Assembly: GCA_001179505.1 (NCBI GenBank)
Contig: CDMY01000262.1
Span: 80,595-144,594 of the forward strand
Direction of reading: 5' to 3'
DNA from: Vitrella brassicaformis
Lineage: Eukaryota > Sar > Vitrellaceae
Length of the DNA: 64,000 nucleotides
This document shows, one piece after another, positions 25,101 to 36,740 of the stretch (its first letter is position 1; each line of letters begins with the position of its first letter). Below the pieces are notes generated by a model. That model searched no databases. It saw nothing but the letters and a program-made list of their open reading frames with translations, and was not told the origin of the DNA. A program made the translations under genes and the position numbers.

Positions 25101-25707
25101 CCGTGTGTGGTGTGGATTTGCCGGTGTGGTGCCTTGATTGGTTTAATTACTTGTGCAGACGGCCTTTGTGTGGGGCTACCTGTTCGGTGCCATGATGAAC
25201 TTCTCGCCTGCGCAGCCCTTCTCGTACCTGCTGTACGTCGCTGCCACAGTGCCGCTGATGCCCTTGTGGGCCGTGTGTGAGGGCCTGGCGGTGCTCTACG
25301 CCATGCTGACCAAGACGGCCGGCTTCCACATCGTGCAAAAGGAGCACCCCGGGATCGCCGCTGTCGCCCAGCCCGCCGACCACCCCAGCACGTCGATGTG
25401 CGTCAAGAGGGACTCTGTGGGCGGCAGCGAGACGGCCGCCCTCATCCCCAAGACCACCAGTGCCCAGCAGTGCCTGCCAGTGGCCCGTCATTGCCTTGCG
25501 GTGCCAGTGGCCCGTCTGAGCCCCGAGCAGCGGAGCGACACGTCCCCCGTCCTCAGCAGTGTGTCGTCCGACCCCATCGGCCGCCGCAGAGCTGAGAGCT
25601 TCGACCTCGACGCGCTCATCGACACGACGTCATGCTCGAGCGACAACAATGATGCAGAGGGCGACGGGGAGGGGTCGACCAGCAACGGGGAGGGCAGCGA
25701 TAAGTAA
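22160..25707 (+). CDS. GT2 glycosyltransferase, egghead/beta-1,4-mannosyltransferase-like (gene model damaged by assembly)
   Basis: Membrane-bound processive-type family 2 glycosyltransferase resembling insect egghead. Exons: 22160-22201, 22310-22803, 22917-about 23090, then a block read as 23176-23413 and 23517-23771, repeated at about 24239-24834, then 24915 onward to stop 25705-25707. N-terminal helices are ALFASIWLLMALIGG and LWIVSLAPFVVFLLLGM. Catalytic motifs: VVHLDEETLL (DxD-type), WDHGRDGSITEDTTFAL (TED) and KQRRRWFQGLW (QxxRW). C-terminal helices are in LGYCLAMWSFIPLWNLLML, TAFVWGYLFGAMMNF and YLLYVAATVPLMPLWAV; a Ser/Asp-rich cytosolic tail follows. Exon 3 hits an in-frame TGA at 23086-23088 exactly where the duplicated block starts, pointing to a misjoin rather than a true pseudogene. 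Donor sugar is not provable here. Confidence 0.8.
23088..24918. repeat. Tandem near-identical block flanking a gap (probable haplotype misassembly)
   Basis: The block 23088-23850 recurs at 24151-24918 with 300 N between. The exons appear identical; the differences I see are in a microsatellite-like intron stretch just after 23771 and 24834. Each block contains the GT2 catalytic exons 4 and 5. Identical coding sequence with a different intron repeat length is what two alleles placed in tandem would look like. Confidence 0.85.
23851..24150. other. Assembly gap (300 N) inside the GT2 gene
   Basis: Exactly 300 N. It starts 4 nt into GT2 exon 6 (acceptor at 23846) and resumes with the three bases before the exon 3 donor site. 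Confidence 0.97.
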
Positions 25708-27014
25708 GGAAATGAGAGAGACTGAGGCCGGCTGGCTGAGTGGGTGTGTGTGTCTGCTGGCAGCTGGGCCATGTGTCAGTCAGTGTATAGCTGTGCGTTT
25801 GTGTGAAGGGGCGAGGGCGAGGGGGGAGAGAGGGAGACAGCTTAGGCAGCCTGGCCGTGGGGCAAGATGTAGCAGAGGGGGGCGGTGCGGTGACTGCGGC
25901 GCAGGCGAGTCGGCCGACAGGTTTTGTGTTCATCCCATCCACGTGTTGGTTTGTCGCCTGCCGGCCCTTTTTGCCACGATCAGTCTTTTTGTTTGGGGGG
26001 TGCGTGTGTGTGTGTGTGTGTGACGTTGTGGACGGAATGCCGGCGGCCAGTCGTGTTGAGCCTTCCCTGACCGACTTTGTCCATACCGACCGACTGACTT
26101 ACCGAGTTAGCTGGCTGCCGTCCTGCCGTTCACTCACTCCCCGTTCGCCTGGCCTGCCCTTCTCTCTCTGTCTGGCCGGCTGTGCATACAAACATCTACT
26201 GGCAATGACCCCCCCCCCTCCGTCTGTCTGTCTGTTTGTCTATAACTCACGCGAGAGCCAACCGATTCTTTGTCAACCGATACAAAGGGTACACGGTGTT
26301 TTTCTGCGAGTGCGTGTGTGTCGATACGGACGTGTGAGCTGGTCGGTGGAAATGCCCTCCCCTGCCTGCTGTATGCCTGTACCATGATGGTGTACCTGTA
26401 CACGTCTGTCTGTCTGTCTGTGGGGAGCGGTATTTGTCAGTGCATCAGAGAATGCACTTGTGCCTTTCTACAGCTCCTGCTTGGCTTGGCGCTTTCGAGC
26501 TTTTTTTTGACTCATTCATCGACACTTGACGTCCATGCTTGCGAATAACGCGCAGATGCATGACATGAAGTCACGAGTCAAGTGTGCACCCCGGTCAGAG
26601 CGACAAACCGCATCATCCATCCAGAGTGCACAAACCATTCTGTCTGCATTCGACAGACGCGAAGGCACAATTTGTTGCTATCCACAGTGAGCCTATCACC
26701 CAGCACAGTACCGGATTGCACACACAAGGAGCGTAGTCAGCTAAACGAGTCGATATCTGCTCTGCAAGCTGGCCGACAGCGCCCCCAGCTTGAGCGTCGG
26801 CAGCGATGCGACGTGACTCATCCCCGCCCCCGCCCCTTCTGCTGCGTGTTCTCTCTCCATCCTAACCTCCTCTCTCGGCGGAAATGTCTCCTCTGGTGCG
26901 TGAGACGGGCGGGGCAGCCCATAACGCACCGGGCTGCACACATAAACGCCACGTATGAAGGCGAAGACAGGCATGTTGCAATCCGTATCGCTTTCTCCGT
27001 GTCCGTCGGTATTC
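25708..27014. other. Intergenic, convergent 3' ends; duplicated 3' flank
   Basis: About 1.3 kb. The part up to about 26291 is the 3' flank conserved in the inverted copy at 35066-35667. Open frames here contain frame-neutral CA/TG and GTCT repeats and are not credible genes. The rest shows nothing recognisable. Confidence 0.55.
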
Positions 27015-30000
27015 TCACGTCGAGGGGAAGATACGGCTGCGGCGGCCCTTGAGTGAGAGGTCCACGACGAATGTCTCAGGCACAGGGGGCGACGACGGTG
27101 GCGTGAGGGCATCGTCCACTGCCCTTGGGGGGTGGTCCTCCGCCCCGTCCTGTGTCGACTGCAGGGCGTCCCTCAGCGTCCCCTGGAAGCCCTTGCTTCC
27201 TCCTTGTGTCTCATCGCCTTCCCGTCGGCCCACGCTGGTCTTCCTGGCACGCCACCCGGCAGCCCTCGACCGCCGGTAGCGTGTCTGGGGCGAGGAGTCC
27301 GAGAGTTCTTCGCCCGAGCTGCCGGACCACGTGTACCCCGCCCCTGCCACAGGCGACCACTCCTCGCTGTCTTCCTCCATATCAAGTGTGAGCGTCATGG
27401 GCTTCAGAGGCCGGCGTCGCGGCTTACGACGAGAAGGTTTTCTGGCCGGCTTCGGTGATGGCCCACTCTCCTCTCGGCGCGTGTCGACTGCGAGGGTCTG
27501 ATATTCATCCTGTCTCGTCTCGGCTTCTTTTTTGATGCCTCTCAGCAGCACTTGTAAGGCGTCTTCCATCCCCACTTCCCCATCGTCAAACTGAACCGGC
27601 TTCCGTGCAGCCCTCGCCCTTTGCCGCCTCCTGTTCTTGCTGATGAGCTTCACAGGCCGGGGCTCAATCTCCATCTCGTCTGCGCCCTCCACGTGTCTCG
27701 CCTGCGTCTGCCCCACACCGCCGACCACAGGCAGGTCGGAATCACTGCCCGAGCCCTCTGCGCCCTTCTTCGCCTTGGCTGCTTTGCCGAGCGCACCCAC
27801 TGACCGCGCAGATGGCGGCCCAGGACGAGCGGGGGGGCTCTCGTCGGCCAGCTGGGACATCATCTGCGGCGAGGGGGCTGCCGAGGGCATGATGCCTTGC
27901 ATGGAAGGGGGGTTGAGCAGCTGCACGCTTCTGGGGTGCATGCCACCCCACCGTAGAGGCGTCCCCGACTTCCAGCTGGCGTCGCTCGTCAAGACCACGC
28001 TGCCGCTCTTCTGCTCGGGCGGCACTGCAGAGGGCGCCAGGAAGGACTCCACCTGGGGGCTGATTCTGGTGGCTCCAGTGGCCCCATCGCTCTCTGTGAC
28101 AGCCACCACAGATACCGATGGCCAGTCCTCCAAAGCCAGCGGGCGAGACTCGTCACGAAGAATCGACGGCTCAGCTGGTATGATCTCCGGCCCTGCCTGG
28201 GGTTGCGCAGGTAGTTCTGGCCGACGTGGTCTCTTTGCCTCTGTGACCGCTGGTAGGGAAGCTGTCGCCTCGAGCAGCTCCCGTGATCGGCCTTGCACAA
28301 GAAGCTGAACAGGCTTTCTTGTGGGAGACGTGACTGGACGGCTGGTCGTCCGCGGCAGGGACATTTGCGTCAGGAAGAGGCCGCCATCGCCCTCATCGGC
28401 GGAGGAGTCCTCTGCTGCTGCTGCTTCCTCTCCCTCCTCGTATTCCGCCCTGGCGGCTGCCGCTGCGGCTGCTGCAGCCTCCTCTAGCGCCAGGGCCTCT
28501 TGCAAGAGGATGGACTCCGTACGGTCGGTGGCCGCTTCCTGCGATCTGCCGTATAGCGAGCTCAGCGGCTGCGGGACCTCCCTCAACCTCGGCGCCGGCA
28601 TGACCCTGGCCGCCTCAGACCTCTCCCGGCTCCTTATCGGTCTCTCTGCGATAAGTGTTTCCTCTTCCTTGCGATCGACTGACGGTCTGTCCTCGAAGAG
28701 CTTGTCGAGGTTCTTCAGTCCTCCCAGGTCAGACCGCCGCCTCTCTTCCAGCCGGACGGACATCCCCAGCACGCCCTCCCCCGCCGCCACTGCCTTCTTG
28801 TCCTCCTGCTCCCCCAGTATCGTTCCCAATGTAGCCCGTCTTGCGACCTTCGACCCGGGCAGCTGTGTTGGGCTGACGGGAGGCAGATCGGCCGCAATCA
28901 CCTTTTGCGACAGACCCGGCTTGGCCCGTCCGCTTTCATAGTCGAGCAACGGCTGCAGCAGGGACTTGCCCCTCTGCAAGTCCCGTTTCTGAGGTGATCT
29001 GTCCGGCGACTGGAGCGAAGGAGGTCTTTGCCTTCTCTCGCCAAAGGACAGCTGCTGCACGAACTCAGGGATACGGGCCTCACCAGCGACCTCCAGTGAT
29101 GTCTCCTCTGCCTCAGGGGCCACTGGGACGGCTGCTGCTGAAGGGGAAGGTGGTTCGCCAGGTAGAATCGCAGAACGGTCCTGGGTCGCACTGAAGTCGT
29201 CAAATCCGACTCGACGTCGCTCACGGGAGTCTAGCCGCTCAGGCCTGGATAATTCACCAGGCATTTGATCGGCAGCAAACCTCAGCTCTGCCTCTGATCG
29301 TGACCGTCGACGCAGCCGGCGGTCTTCCTTGTCCGTGTCCACAAGATCCACAGGCAGCCCCTCCCGCGTCCCTTGTCTCACTGCTGACCTTAGGGTGCCG
29401 TCGTAGCCGCCCCGCAGCGTACCTTGGTACACTCGAGCCTCCACATCGCCGCCCAATATCTTCCCATCTTCCTTCTTGACTTGCCGTGCGCTTGCCAGAA
29501 TGCTCGTTCGGGACTTGCGCACCGGTGTCCTTGCAAGGCGGTCCAGAGGTGACATAACCTCCTGCTCTGAGGTATCCACCGTCCCTTTGAACTCCACCCG
29601 TGACCGTCCTGCCCTCAGGCTGGGTCGAGGTATCCGCTGCTCCGACTCAGGTGAGAGTGTGTCCACCGCACTCCGGGGGGAAGTCACGTCGCTGCGAGCT
29701 GATGGAAGCCGTTGCGGTGCTGCAGGCGTGCTCCGCAACGACGGTGTGCCAATGTGTGCAGGCACCGACACGCTGAGAAGGTCGCCCGATATGTCCGTCT
29801 GGACTCCCTTGCTGCGGACCGACACGGGACGAGGGGGCACAGGCAGAGCTACCGGTACGGCAGGTGGCGCGAGACGCACGACTCGACTCCCAGAAGGGGT
29901 CTCTCGCCGCACACGGCCGCCTTGGGGAGTAGGCAGCTGCTCAGTCGCCTCTGGTTGGACAAAGGCCGTGCCACCCGTTGGAGATCGACTGCAAGAAGGA

Positions 30001-33000
30001 GACGAGACACTCTTAATCTCGATGCCAGATGAGTACAATGATGCTCACCTCACCCTCTTATTTCGAATAGGTGGCCGCTGGGCGGCGACTCCGGCCTGGT
30101 CCCAACCGTCAGCATCGACGTCCGAGACCTTTTCATGGCTTTGCTGACATCTGCTGGAGATGCCGGCTGAGTGCGGGCGGTTGCCGGGGGACTCACGAGG
30201 CCCTGGAAGGAATCCATTACACAGGAGGTGATGGCATTCGTTCGTCATGTCCACTCCGTCAATGACTCACTATTGTCACGGTTTCCGCTGGTGGTCCCGT
30301 CGGCGTGAGGGGGCGGCTGCCCGGCATGGATGCAGGCAGTGACCTGCTGGCAAGCTCTCCGGGAGAGACTGGAGGTGCCAGTGTCTCGGGGCTGAGCGGC
30401 CGCTTGGGGCTTCTGCGGGCACTTGGAGAGAACAAATCCTCGAAATCTCCCGTCCTTCGGCCACTTGGAGACACGATCGCACCTGTGGCACAGCCAAGAC
30501 AGACGTGCATTCAGTAGATGCCGGCTTGCACCCGAGGCTTCACCCGATGGTTGCGATCGAAGCATGGAACCTCCTCCCATGAAGGTCGTTGTTGCTCGGT
30601 AGAGTGACGGTCTACCCTCCTCACCCTCTGCTTCGCCGAGTGCTGTGGATGAGCCGAATTCGCCGGAGAGCATGCGCATGACACCGGGAGTCGACGGAGA
30701 ATACAGAGGCCGATCGTCACTCCAGTCGTTCTGCCGTGCGGCGACAGTCACCAAGACCGCCAATTCATTACTACTTTACTTTGTTGCGCTTACCACTCGG
30801 TCCGGCCTGCTGGTGAGGTCGGCCTGCTTGAGCCATTTGTAGAAAGCAATTGCGATGAGCGATCGTGCTGTGGCGTCCGCGTGGAGAGTCTCGTCCATCC
30901 CACATTTCTCCGCCCGTCGGATGAGCCGCTTCTCCACCGACACCAGTCCCAGCTGCAGGCGAAACTCGGCTGGGTTGCGATATGTCAGGCCCACGGGGCG
31001 GCCACCAGCCTTCCTCTTAGCCTGTGCATGAGTAGCACACGTCAATAAGTATATGGCAGGAGGGGCTGTGTTCCGTGTCGGTCAGCATTCATAGCTCACG
31101 AGAAACTTGGTGAGGCGAAACAGGTGCGATCGCATAAGTCTGCAAGGGCACGAGAGACCAGGCAAGCAGATGTCTCTCCACTGGTTGGCTGCCTGCCGGC
31201 GATCTCACTGGTTGGCTGCCTGCCGGCGATCTCACCTCTTGAAGACATCGGCTTGCATGAGGGCCTCCATCCGCAGACGCATCAGCTCCTCAATGTCCAT
31301 GCCCTGCAGCTCCTCTGCGCTCATGTGTGTGAAAAGCAAACAGGCGAATGGGATAAAGCTTTATGGCAATCGAGTCGCACTTCTTACCGGGGCTAAACCT
31401 GAAGCGTTTTCTTTCTGTGCCGTCTGGTCGCCGCAGCATTCCGGCTTTTGCCGCCAGCTCCTGCTCTTCGGCAGCCGCTTCTCGCTCCCGTAGCCTCCGC
31501 TCATCGACGGCAGTGAGAGACCGATCCAGCCTTGCCCCGACTGTTCGGCGGCGCTTCTCCGCCTCCCTGAAGGCTTCGAGGCCTTCTATGTCGCGATCGC
31601 GATCGGCTGATGTCTCCCGCAGGTCGGCCTCCCTCCGTTCCAGGGACATCTGCACGAAAGCAGTATCAAGATTATTCTCTCGCCTGATAGTGGTGCATTC
31701 TCCTGACCTCCATAACACGCAGACGCGCCAACTCGTTATCGGCTTCGAGACCCTTCCTGAGCAGCTCCTCGATCTCTTTAGCACTCTTGCTGCGATCAGA
31801 GGAGAGGCAGTGCTGCTCGCTGCCTGACAGTGTAAGAGTCTGAGAGTCCTTCCATACCCCTCTAGTCCGAGCTTCTTCGCTAGCGCTCTACTGAGACCGG
31901 CCATCCCACCCTTCCCGAAGTCTTGCGGGCTGCATGACCAACAGGATAGTTGTCATTTTCCGCTTATCATCGATTGGACATATCGCGCTCACGCAATCTT
32001 CATCATTGTCGCATTGGCCTTCTCAAATGTGCTGTGCAGGTCAACAAAGTTCCTCTGGCGGAAAGCCAAATTGGTTGTCTGACACAGCACAGCACAGTTC
32101 CGAAAAACAAGAAACTTGCCAATAGTCGAGTCGGGCCGTCAGTGGCTTCTCACGTCTCTCAAGCTGTACGCCTCCCACCCTGGCAGGCTTCCTAGCGGCG
32201 GCAGGGCCTCCAGTGGCGGCAGCTCCACTAAACTCTGGAGGGCGTCGGGCAGATCGGATGCGTCCCCGCCTGCCGCCAGGTACTTGAGAATGAGGTTCTC
32301 CTTGCGCGTGACCTCAACCGTCGACTGCAGCTCGGTGATGGTATCGTAGGCATAGCCAAGCTGACAAAGAGAGAGGACGCGGATGGACCGTGTGTCGTCG
32401 AAGGCGTGTATCGAGATGCTCGTGTCTCACGTCATCTTGGAGGTTCTCATATGCTGTCTCCAGGGCCTTGGTGTTGGCCGTCAGAAGGTCCGTCTTGCCC
32501 GCCTTGAGAAGCAGATTCTCCTCTATCACTGTCTGCCGCAAAGAAGACCGATCGACAGTCACGACCATCATTCTTTGGTGTGCCTCCACATCTGCCTCTG
32601 TACCTGCAGTGCGGATTCCAGTCTTTGCATTCTGACGGCCATGGCCCTCTTGTGCGCCAAGAGCTCTTGCTCCATCTTGGCCCGCAGTTCTTCCACTGCT
32701 GCAAAGTACTCTACGGGCGTCTCGCCTCCAATGGGCGCTCCTCTGCATTTGTACACTCAGAGAAAAACCGATACGATTCGCCATCGATTAGCCATTTGCT
32801 CCGCCATCGTTTGCCTTACGGGGTGGCCCGCAGCTGCTGCTGTCTCGTTTCGAGCACCTCCTTCTCAAGCTGTGTCCGTAAGAGGGAACTAGATGCGCAG
32901 AGGGGTTCGTTGGTGTCTCTTTGGCGATCAAGTCCCACCTTGATCATGTTGACTTCCATCGTCCTGAGTTTGCGTTCCCTCTCGTCGACCTCCTTCTTTA

Positions 33001-33974
33001 GCAGAGTGACCAGCTTTTGCAGCCGGTCGACCTCGCCCTGCAACTCAGCCTTCATCCGCTCTTGCTGCAGCTGAAACTCCGCATCGCTTACGTCCTCCAC
33101 ATCCTCAATCCCTGACACACCGCGACACACGCCGAAGGACATGTAAGTAAGAATGAAGCAGAACTCTTCAACGAGACACCCGACCTGCGTAGAAGTGCAC
33201 CTTGACCCCTTCTTGTGTGTACATCCGGATCAAGTTCATCAGGTGGCTCAGCTCCAGGAGATACTGCCGCCGCAGCTTCCTTATCTGCAGACGAAGCTCA
33301 TCGATCCGCCCCTCCTGCCTATCGATGACGCCCATCTGCTCCTCAAACACGGTCAACACCACCTGGTAGTCGCTGTAACAGAATGACGGAGCGGCAGGCT
33401 CTGTCCCTCTTGCATAGCCATGCCCCCCGTCAGTGTTGCGAGCAGGGACTGACGCAGAGGACATCAGCTCTGGCATGGAGATCCGGCGGGCGCTGATGGC
33501 GTCGGTCGAGGTCTCTGCTTGGGTGAGAGGGAGAGGGGCAGGCACAGCAACAGGGGCAGGAGCAGGGGGCGGAGGGGCTTCCGACGGCATCGAACTAAGG
33601 AGTTGGCTGGCTGTCGATGTAGTCGCCGCCACGTCTTGCACTGCCCAAGCATGCCACTCCCTCAAATCACTCGAGAAGCGCGCCAAAGGCTGCAAGAGGT
33701 GTTCGAACACTGTCATGAAGTTGTCCTTCATCGCCCGCCAGTCATAAGGGTTGCGTGTCCACAGGTAGCGCTGCTTCTTGAAGAGCCGGGTGACCTCACG
33801 ATGGAAGGTCTGCCTGAGAAGGTCGAAGCACCGCAGATGGTTCCTGCGGAGCTGCGTGCGGAAGTTGATGACCGCTGCGTTGTCCTTGGCCGCCTGCCGC
33901 CTGGACTTTCTGCTGTTGAGGATGACTCTGGCATCGGTCTTCCTGCTGGAGGGAAGGGGGCGGATGGATGTCAT
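27015..33974 (-). CDS. Large coiled-coil and low-complexity protein, family not recognised
   Basis: Multi-exon gene read leftward from ATG 33974 to stop 27015-27017. Exon 1 (33185-33974) encodes a basic N-terminal region (QLRRNHLRCFDLLRQTFHRE, LFKKQRYLWTRNPYDW), a Pro/Ala linker and a helix (EEQMGVIDRQEGRIDELRLQ). Exons 32939-33112, 32820-32869, 32604-32742, 32431-32532 and 32154-32360 continue heptad-rich coiled coil. Further coiled coil lies at about 31400-31780, a block FRLQLGLVSVEKRLIRRAEK/IAIAFYKWLKQADL at about 30810-31020, and then a roughly 1000-residue Ser/Pro/Arg-rich exon (27015-about 30035). That exon holds short YQGTLR/GTLR repeats and many RS and SP sites. It looks like a cytoskeletal or scaffold protein, which is inference. 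Exon joins between 30040 and 32150 are partly uncertain. Confidence 0.7.
31182..31235 (-). repeat. 27-nt tandem duplication of a 5' splice site
   Basis: Two perfect 27-nt units, 31182-31208 and 31209-31235. On the minus strand each begins GTGAGATCGCCGGCAGGCAG, so the intron's donor site is present twice. Using the inner (downstream) copy would keep 27 nt and read AAG AGG TGA, a stop. Confidence 0.85.
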
Positions 33975-34243
33975 TTGGAGGGTCGATCGCAGAAAGGTGG
34001 ATCAGTCACTCTGCAGTCTCCATGCAGTACTCCAGTCGGTGTGTCGGCTGCTTTCTCTCGAGGGCCGGGGGGGGCTTAGCGAGCTGGGAAGCTGATGGTC
34101 GAAGGGAGGCCTGAAGCAGGCTGTGGAACGAAGAGCTTGTCAACATTCCTTGGCCACCGATTCTCTGCGTTTGCTTCTGGCATTTTCTTGCGAGCCGAGG
34201 ATCGCCGCCGTGCAAGCTTAGCCTTGCGAATCTGGTGCGTGTG

Positions 34244-34690
34244 ATGGGCAATTGGAAGGTGGCGTCGGGCCGTTCCAAGAACTTCTTTCGAGTAGTGTGC
34301 GGCGGCTGCAGATATGAGACGACGACCGACGGCGCGGCGCAGCTCATCGTGCAGAAGCACTTCCCGCAGATGATGCGGGAAAACTACACGGGCACCGCCC
34401 CGTTTGTGGCCGCACGCTTCTGCGAAACCGTCAAGATCTTTGACAGAGCGCCCTCCTGGAAACAGGCGAGTGAATGCCACAAAGTAATTGAGCAATGCGC
34501 CAGGATGCCGTTGGTCTTTTCTTTCTGTTGTATGGTTCAGCGAGTGGGTCAGCTCTATGGCATGAAGCCGCCTGCACTGGATTTCGTTCGGAAGCTGAAT
34601 GGCGGCAAGATCCCCTGCCCCAAGTGTGGCGCTGTGGGGCAGTGGAAGGGCAACGCCGATACAGAGATGAGGACAGACATCCCAAGATAG
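34244..34690 (+). CDS. Small protein with two CxxC pairs, possible zinc-binding protein
   Basis: Two exons, 34244-34465 and 34541-34690, about 123 aa. The intron 34466-34540 has a GC donor (CAG then gcgagt) and a normal AG acceptor; the frame closes only with this join. The N-terminal half contains VVCGGCRYETTTDG and a helix-rich stretch, and the C-terminal half contains IPCPKCGAVGQW, so four Cys could form a split zinc site. No targeting signal is obvious. It starts 269 nt from the divergent large coiled-coil gene, and the in-between region has a degenerate TGCGAGCC at 34189-34196. Family not recognised; a ribosomal or RNA-associated zinc ribbon is one possibility. Confidence 0.65.
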   Translation: MGNWKVASGRSKNFFRVVCGGCRYETTTDGAAQLIVQKHFPQMMRENYTGTAPFVAARFCETVKIFDRAPSWKQASECHKVIEQCARMPLVFSFCCMVQRVGQLYGMKPPALDFVRKLNGGKIPCPKCGAVGQWKGNADTEMRTDIPR

Positions 34691-35667
34691 ATTGATGATA
34701 GCTGAACCGGTCGACGGTCGTGTCGTGCAATCAAATGATCTGGACAATGTGTAGTGTACAGAATGCATGAAGGGACACGCCCGCCCGTCTATCATCTGGC
34801 CACACAGGACTGATATGCAGCACGTTACGGGTCATCATCCACTCACTCGACGTTTTTCGAGTTTTCATGTGAGCCATACGTACACGCAGCCACCAACTCA
34901 CTGCACAGGAGGGGAAATGAAAAACGGGATCCGACTGAAGGAAGGAAACATCGACACCGACGGCACTCGACGGCCGTCACGACAAATAAATGTGTGCATC
35001 CAGACAGCCATGTCACAGCTCTATGTACGCAGCTACACGTACAAAAAAACACCATCAGAACGTCATGTACCCTTTGTATCGGTTGACAAAGAATCGGTTG
35101 GCTCTCGTGAGGTATAGACAGACAGACAGACAGACAGACAGAGGGGGTCGGTGGATAAGGCGGGGTACCCGAGCCATTGCCAGTAGATGTTTGTATGCAC
35201 AGACAGACAGAGAGAGAAGGGCGGGCCAGGCGAACGGGGAGTGAGTGAACGGCAGGACGGCAGCCAGCTAACTCGGTAAGTCAGTCGGTCGGTATGGACA
35301 AAGTCGGTCAGGGAAGGCTCAACACGACTGGCCGCCGGCATTCCGTCCACAACGTCACACACACGCACACACACACACACCCCAAACAAAAAGACTGATC
35401 GTGGCAAAAAGGGCCGGCAGGCGACAAACCAACAGGTGGATGGGATGAACACAAAACTTGTCGGCCGACTCACCTGCGCCCCACTCACCGCAGCGGCGCC
35501 CTCAGCTACATCTTGCCCCACGGCTGGGCTGCCTAAGCTGTCTCCCTCTCTCCCCCCTCTCCCTCGTCCCTTCACACAAACGCACAGCTATACACTGACT
35601 GACACATGGCCCAGCTGCCAGCAGACACACACACTCAGCCAGCTGAGCCTCAGCCTCTCTCATTTCC
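34691..35667. other. Intergenic; from 35066 the 3' flank of the inverted GT2 copy
   Basis: 34691-35065 shows nothing recognisable. 35066-35667 matches the 3' flank of the left GT2 copy in reverse complement, including a (gaca)n tract at about 35117-35140. Open frames here are repeats of the same non-coding flank. Confidence 0.6.
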
Positions 35668-36201
35668 TTACTTATCGCTGCCCTCCCCGTTGCTGGTCGA
35701 CCCCTCCCNNNNNNNNNNNNNNNNNNNNNNNNNNNNNNNNNNNNNNNNNNNNNNNNNNNNNNNNNNNNNNNNNNNNNNNNNNNNNNNNNNNNNNNNNNNN
35801 NNNNNNNNNNNNNNNNNNNNNNNNNNNNNNNNNNNNNNNNNNNNNNNNNNNNNNNNNNNNNNNNNNNNNNNNNNNNNNNNNNNNNNNNNNNNNNNNNNNN
35901 NNNNNNNNNNNNNNNNNNNNNNNNNNNNNNNNNNNNNNNNNNNNNNNNNNNNNNNNNNNNNNNNNNNNNNNNNNNNNNNNNNNNNNNNNNNNNNNNNNNN
36001 NNNNNNNNACTGGCCGCCGATGAGGGCCATCAGCAACCATATCGACGCAAACAGCGCCTGCAAACAAAGCGAGAGCCAACACAACACACCACCAGACAAC
36101 AGAATGTCTGTCTGCAGCTCTCCACGTACGTATCTCTCTGTGTGTCTCTCTTGGCTCACCAGCCCGAAGAAGTAGAGGCCGGGGTGCTGCACGCCTGACA
36201 T
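35668..36201 (-). CDS. Second GT2 glycosyltransferase copy, only both ends assembled
   Basis: Paralogue of the egghead-like gene. ATG 36199-36201 begins MSGVQHPGLYFFG (MSSVQHPGLYFFG in the left copy); exon 2 starts ALFASIWLLMALIGG and is cut by N at 36008. After the gap the frame resumes with GSTSNGEGSDK and stop 35668-35670. The intron 1 sequence differs from the left copy by several substitutions and a deletion, so it is not the same locus. Whether the missing interior is intact, and hence whether the gene works, cannot be judged here. Confidence 0.75.
   Translation of the reverse strand: MSGVQHPGLYFFGLVSQERHTERYVRGELQTDILLSGGVLCWLSLCLQALFASIWLLMALIGGQXXXXXXXXXXXXXXXXXXXXXXXXXXXXXXXXXXXXXXXXXXXXXXXXXXXXXXXXXXXXXXXXXXXXXXXXXXXXXXXXXXXXXXXXXXXXXXXXXXXXXEGSTSNGEGSDK
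35709..36008. other. Assembly gap (300 N) inside the inverted GT2 copy
   Basis: Exactly 300 N. By comparison with the left copy about 3.3 kb should lie here. Confidence 0.97.
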
Positions 36202-36740
36202 GTCTGCCGTTCGTCCGAGTCAGCGGCTCACGCGAAGACAGCTGTGATGAGAAGGGAGGGACTCAGCAGCACAGCAGCAGGCTCTCTCGCTGACAAAGGG
36301 TATCGATCTCTGGCTGACACAAGCAGGCTTCGGGAGAACGGGCTGCAGATGGACTGAAGCTGCTGTGCTGTGTGGTGGATGGCGGCTGCTGTGGTGCGCT
36401 GTGTGGCGGGGGGTCACGACAGCCGTGCCGCTCCGCTCTGTCTTCTCACTCTCTGTTTTGTCTTCGCGAGGAGAGATGCGCGAGCTGCAACGTTTCACGG
36501 CGGCGCGAGGGCACGCTCTTTTGCGAAGGTGGCCGCGGCTCTTGTGCTTCGGTCGTCGGTCGGCTGCCTTCTGTTGGGCTCACAGATCAGTGCTTTCCGG
36601 CTCGTTTTGCTGCGAGCTAAGAAAAATCGCTTGACCGTTGGCACAGCGTACGAGAGGCACACCGAAGCAGAGGTCTGCACTCTCTCGGTTGGATGGTCTG
36701 ATGCGGGGGGCCCGGCGATGTGCGACCCCTACCCCCCGCA
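36202..36740. promoter_or_regulatory. Divergent upstream region with TGCGAGCT motif
   Basis: 539 nt between the inverted GT2 copy (-) and the secreted-protein gene (+). TGCGAGCT at 36611-36618 lies 123 nt before the + ATG. Nearly all of it is the duplicated 5' flank of GT2, so the secreted-protein gene begins essentially at the duplication breakpoint. Confidence 0.4.

Larger units (their letters stand above)
21613..26291 (+). repeat. Left arm of a diverged inverted duplication carrying the GT2 gene
   Basis: By eye, 21613-about 22365 and about 25675-26291 match the reverse complement of 36745-about 36009 and 35708-35066. The match covers the 5' flank, exon 1 and part of exon 2, then the last coding codons and several hundred nt of 3' flank. 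Substitutions and small indels are scattered through both coding and flanking sequence, so the arms are diverged paralogues rather than one sequence assembled twice. The arms are separated by about 8.8 kb. Confidence 0.8.

Noticed and set aside
25803-26387. 194-codon open frame conserved in the inverted copy (35063-35575)
   Set aside because: Lies in the 3' flank of GT2, is dominated by CA/GTCT repeats, and differs between copies without preserving protein sequence; conservation is explained by the DNA duplication.
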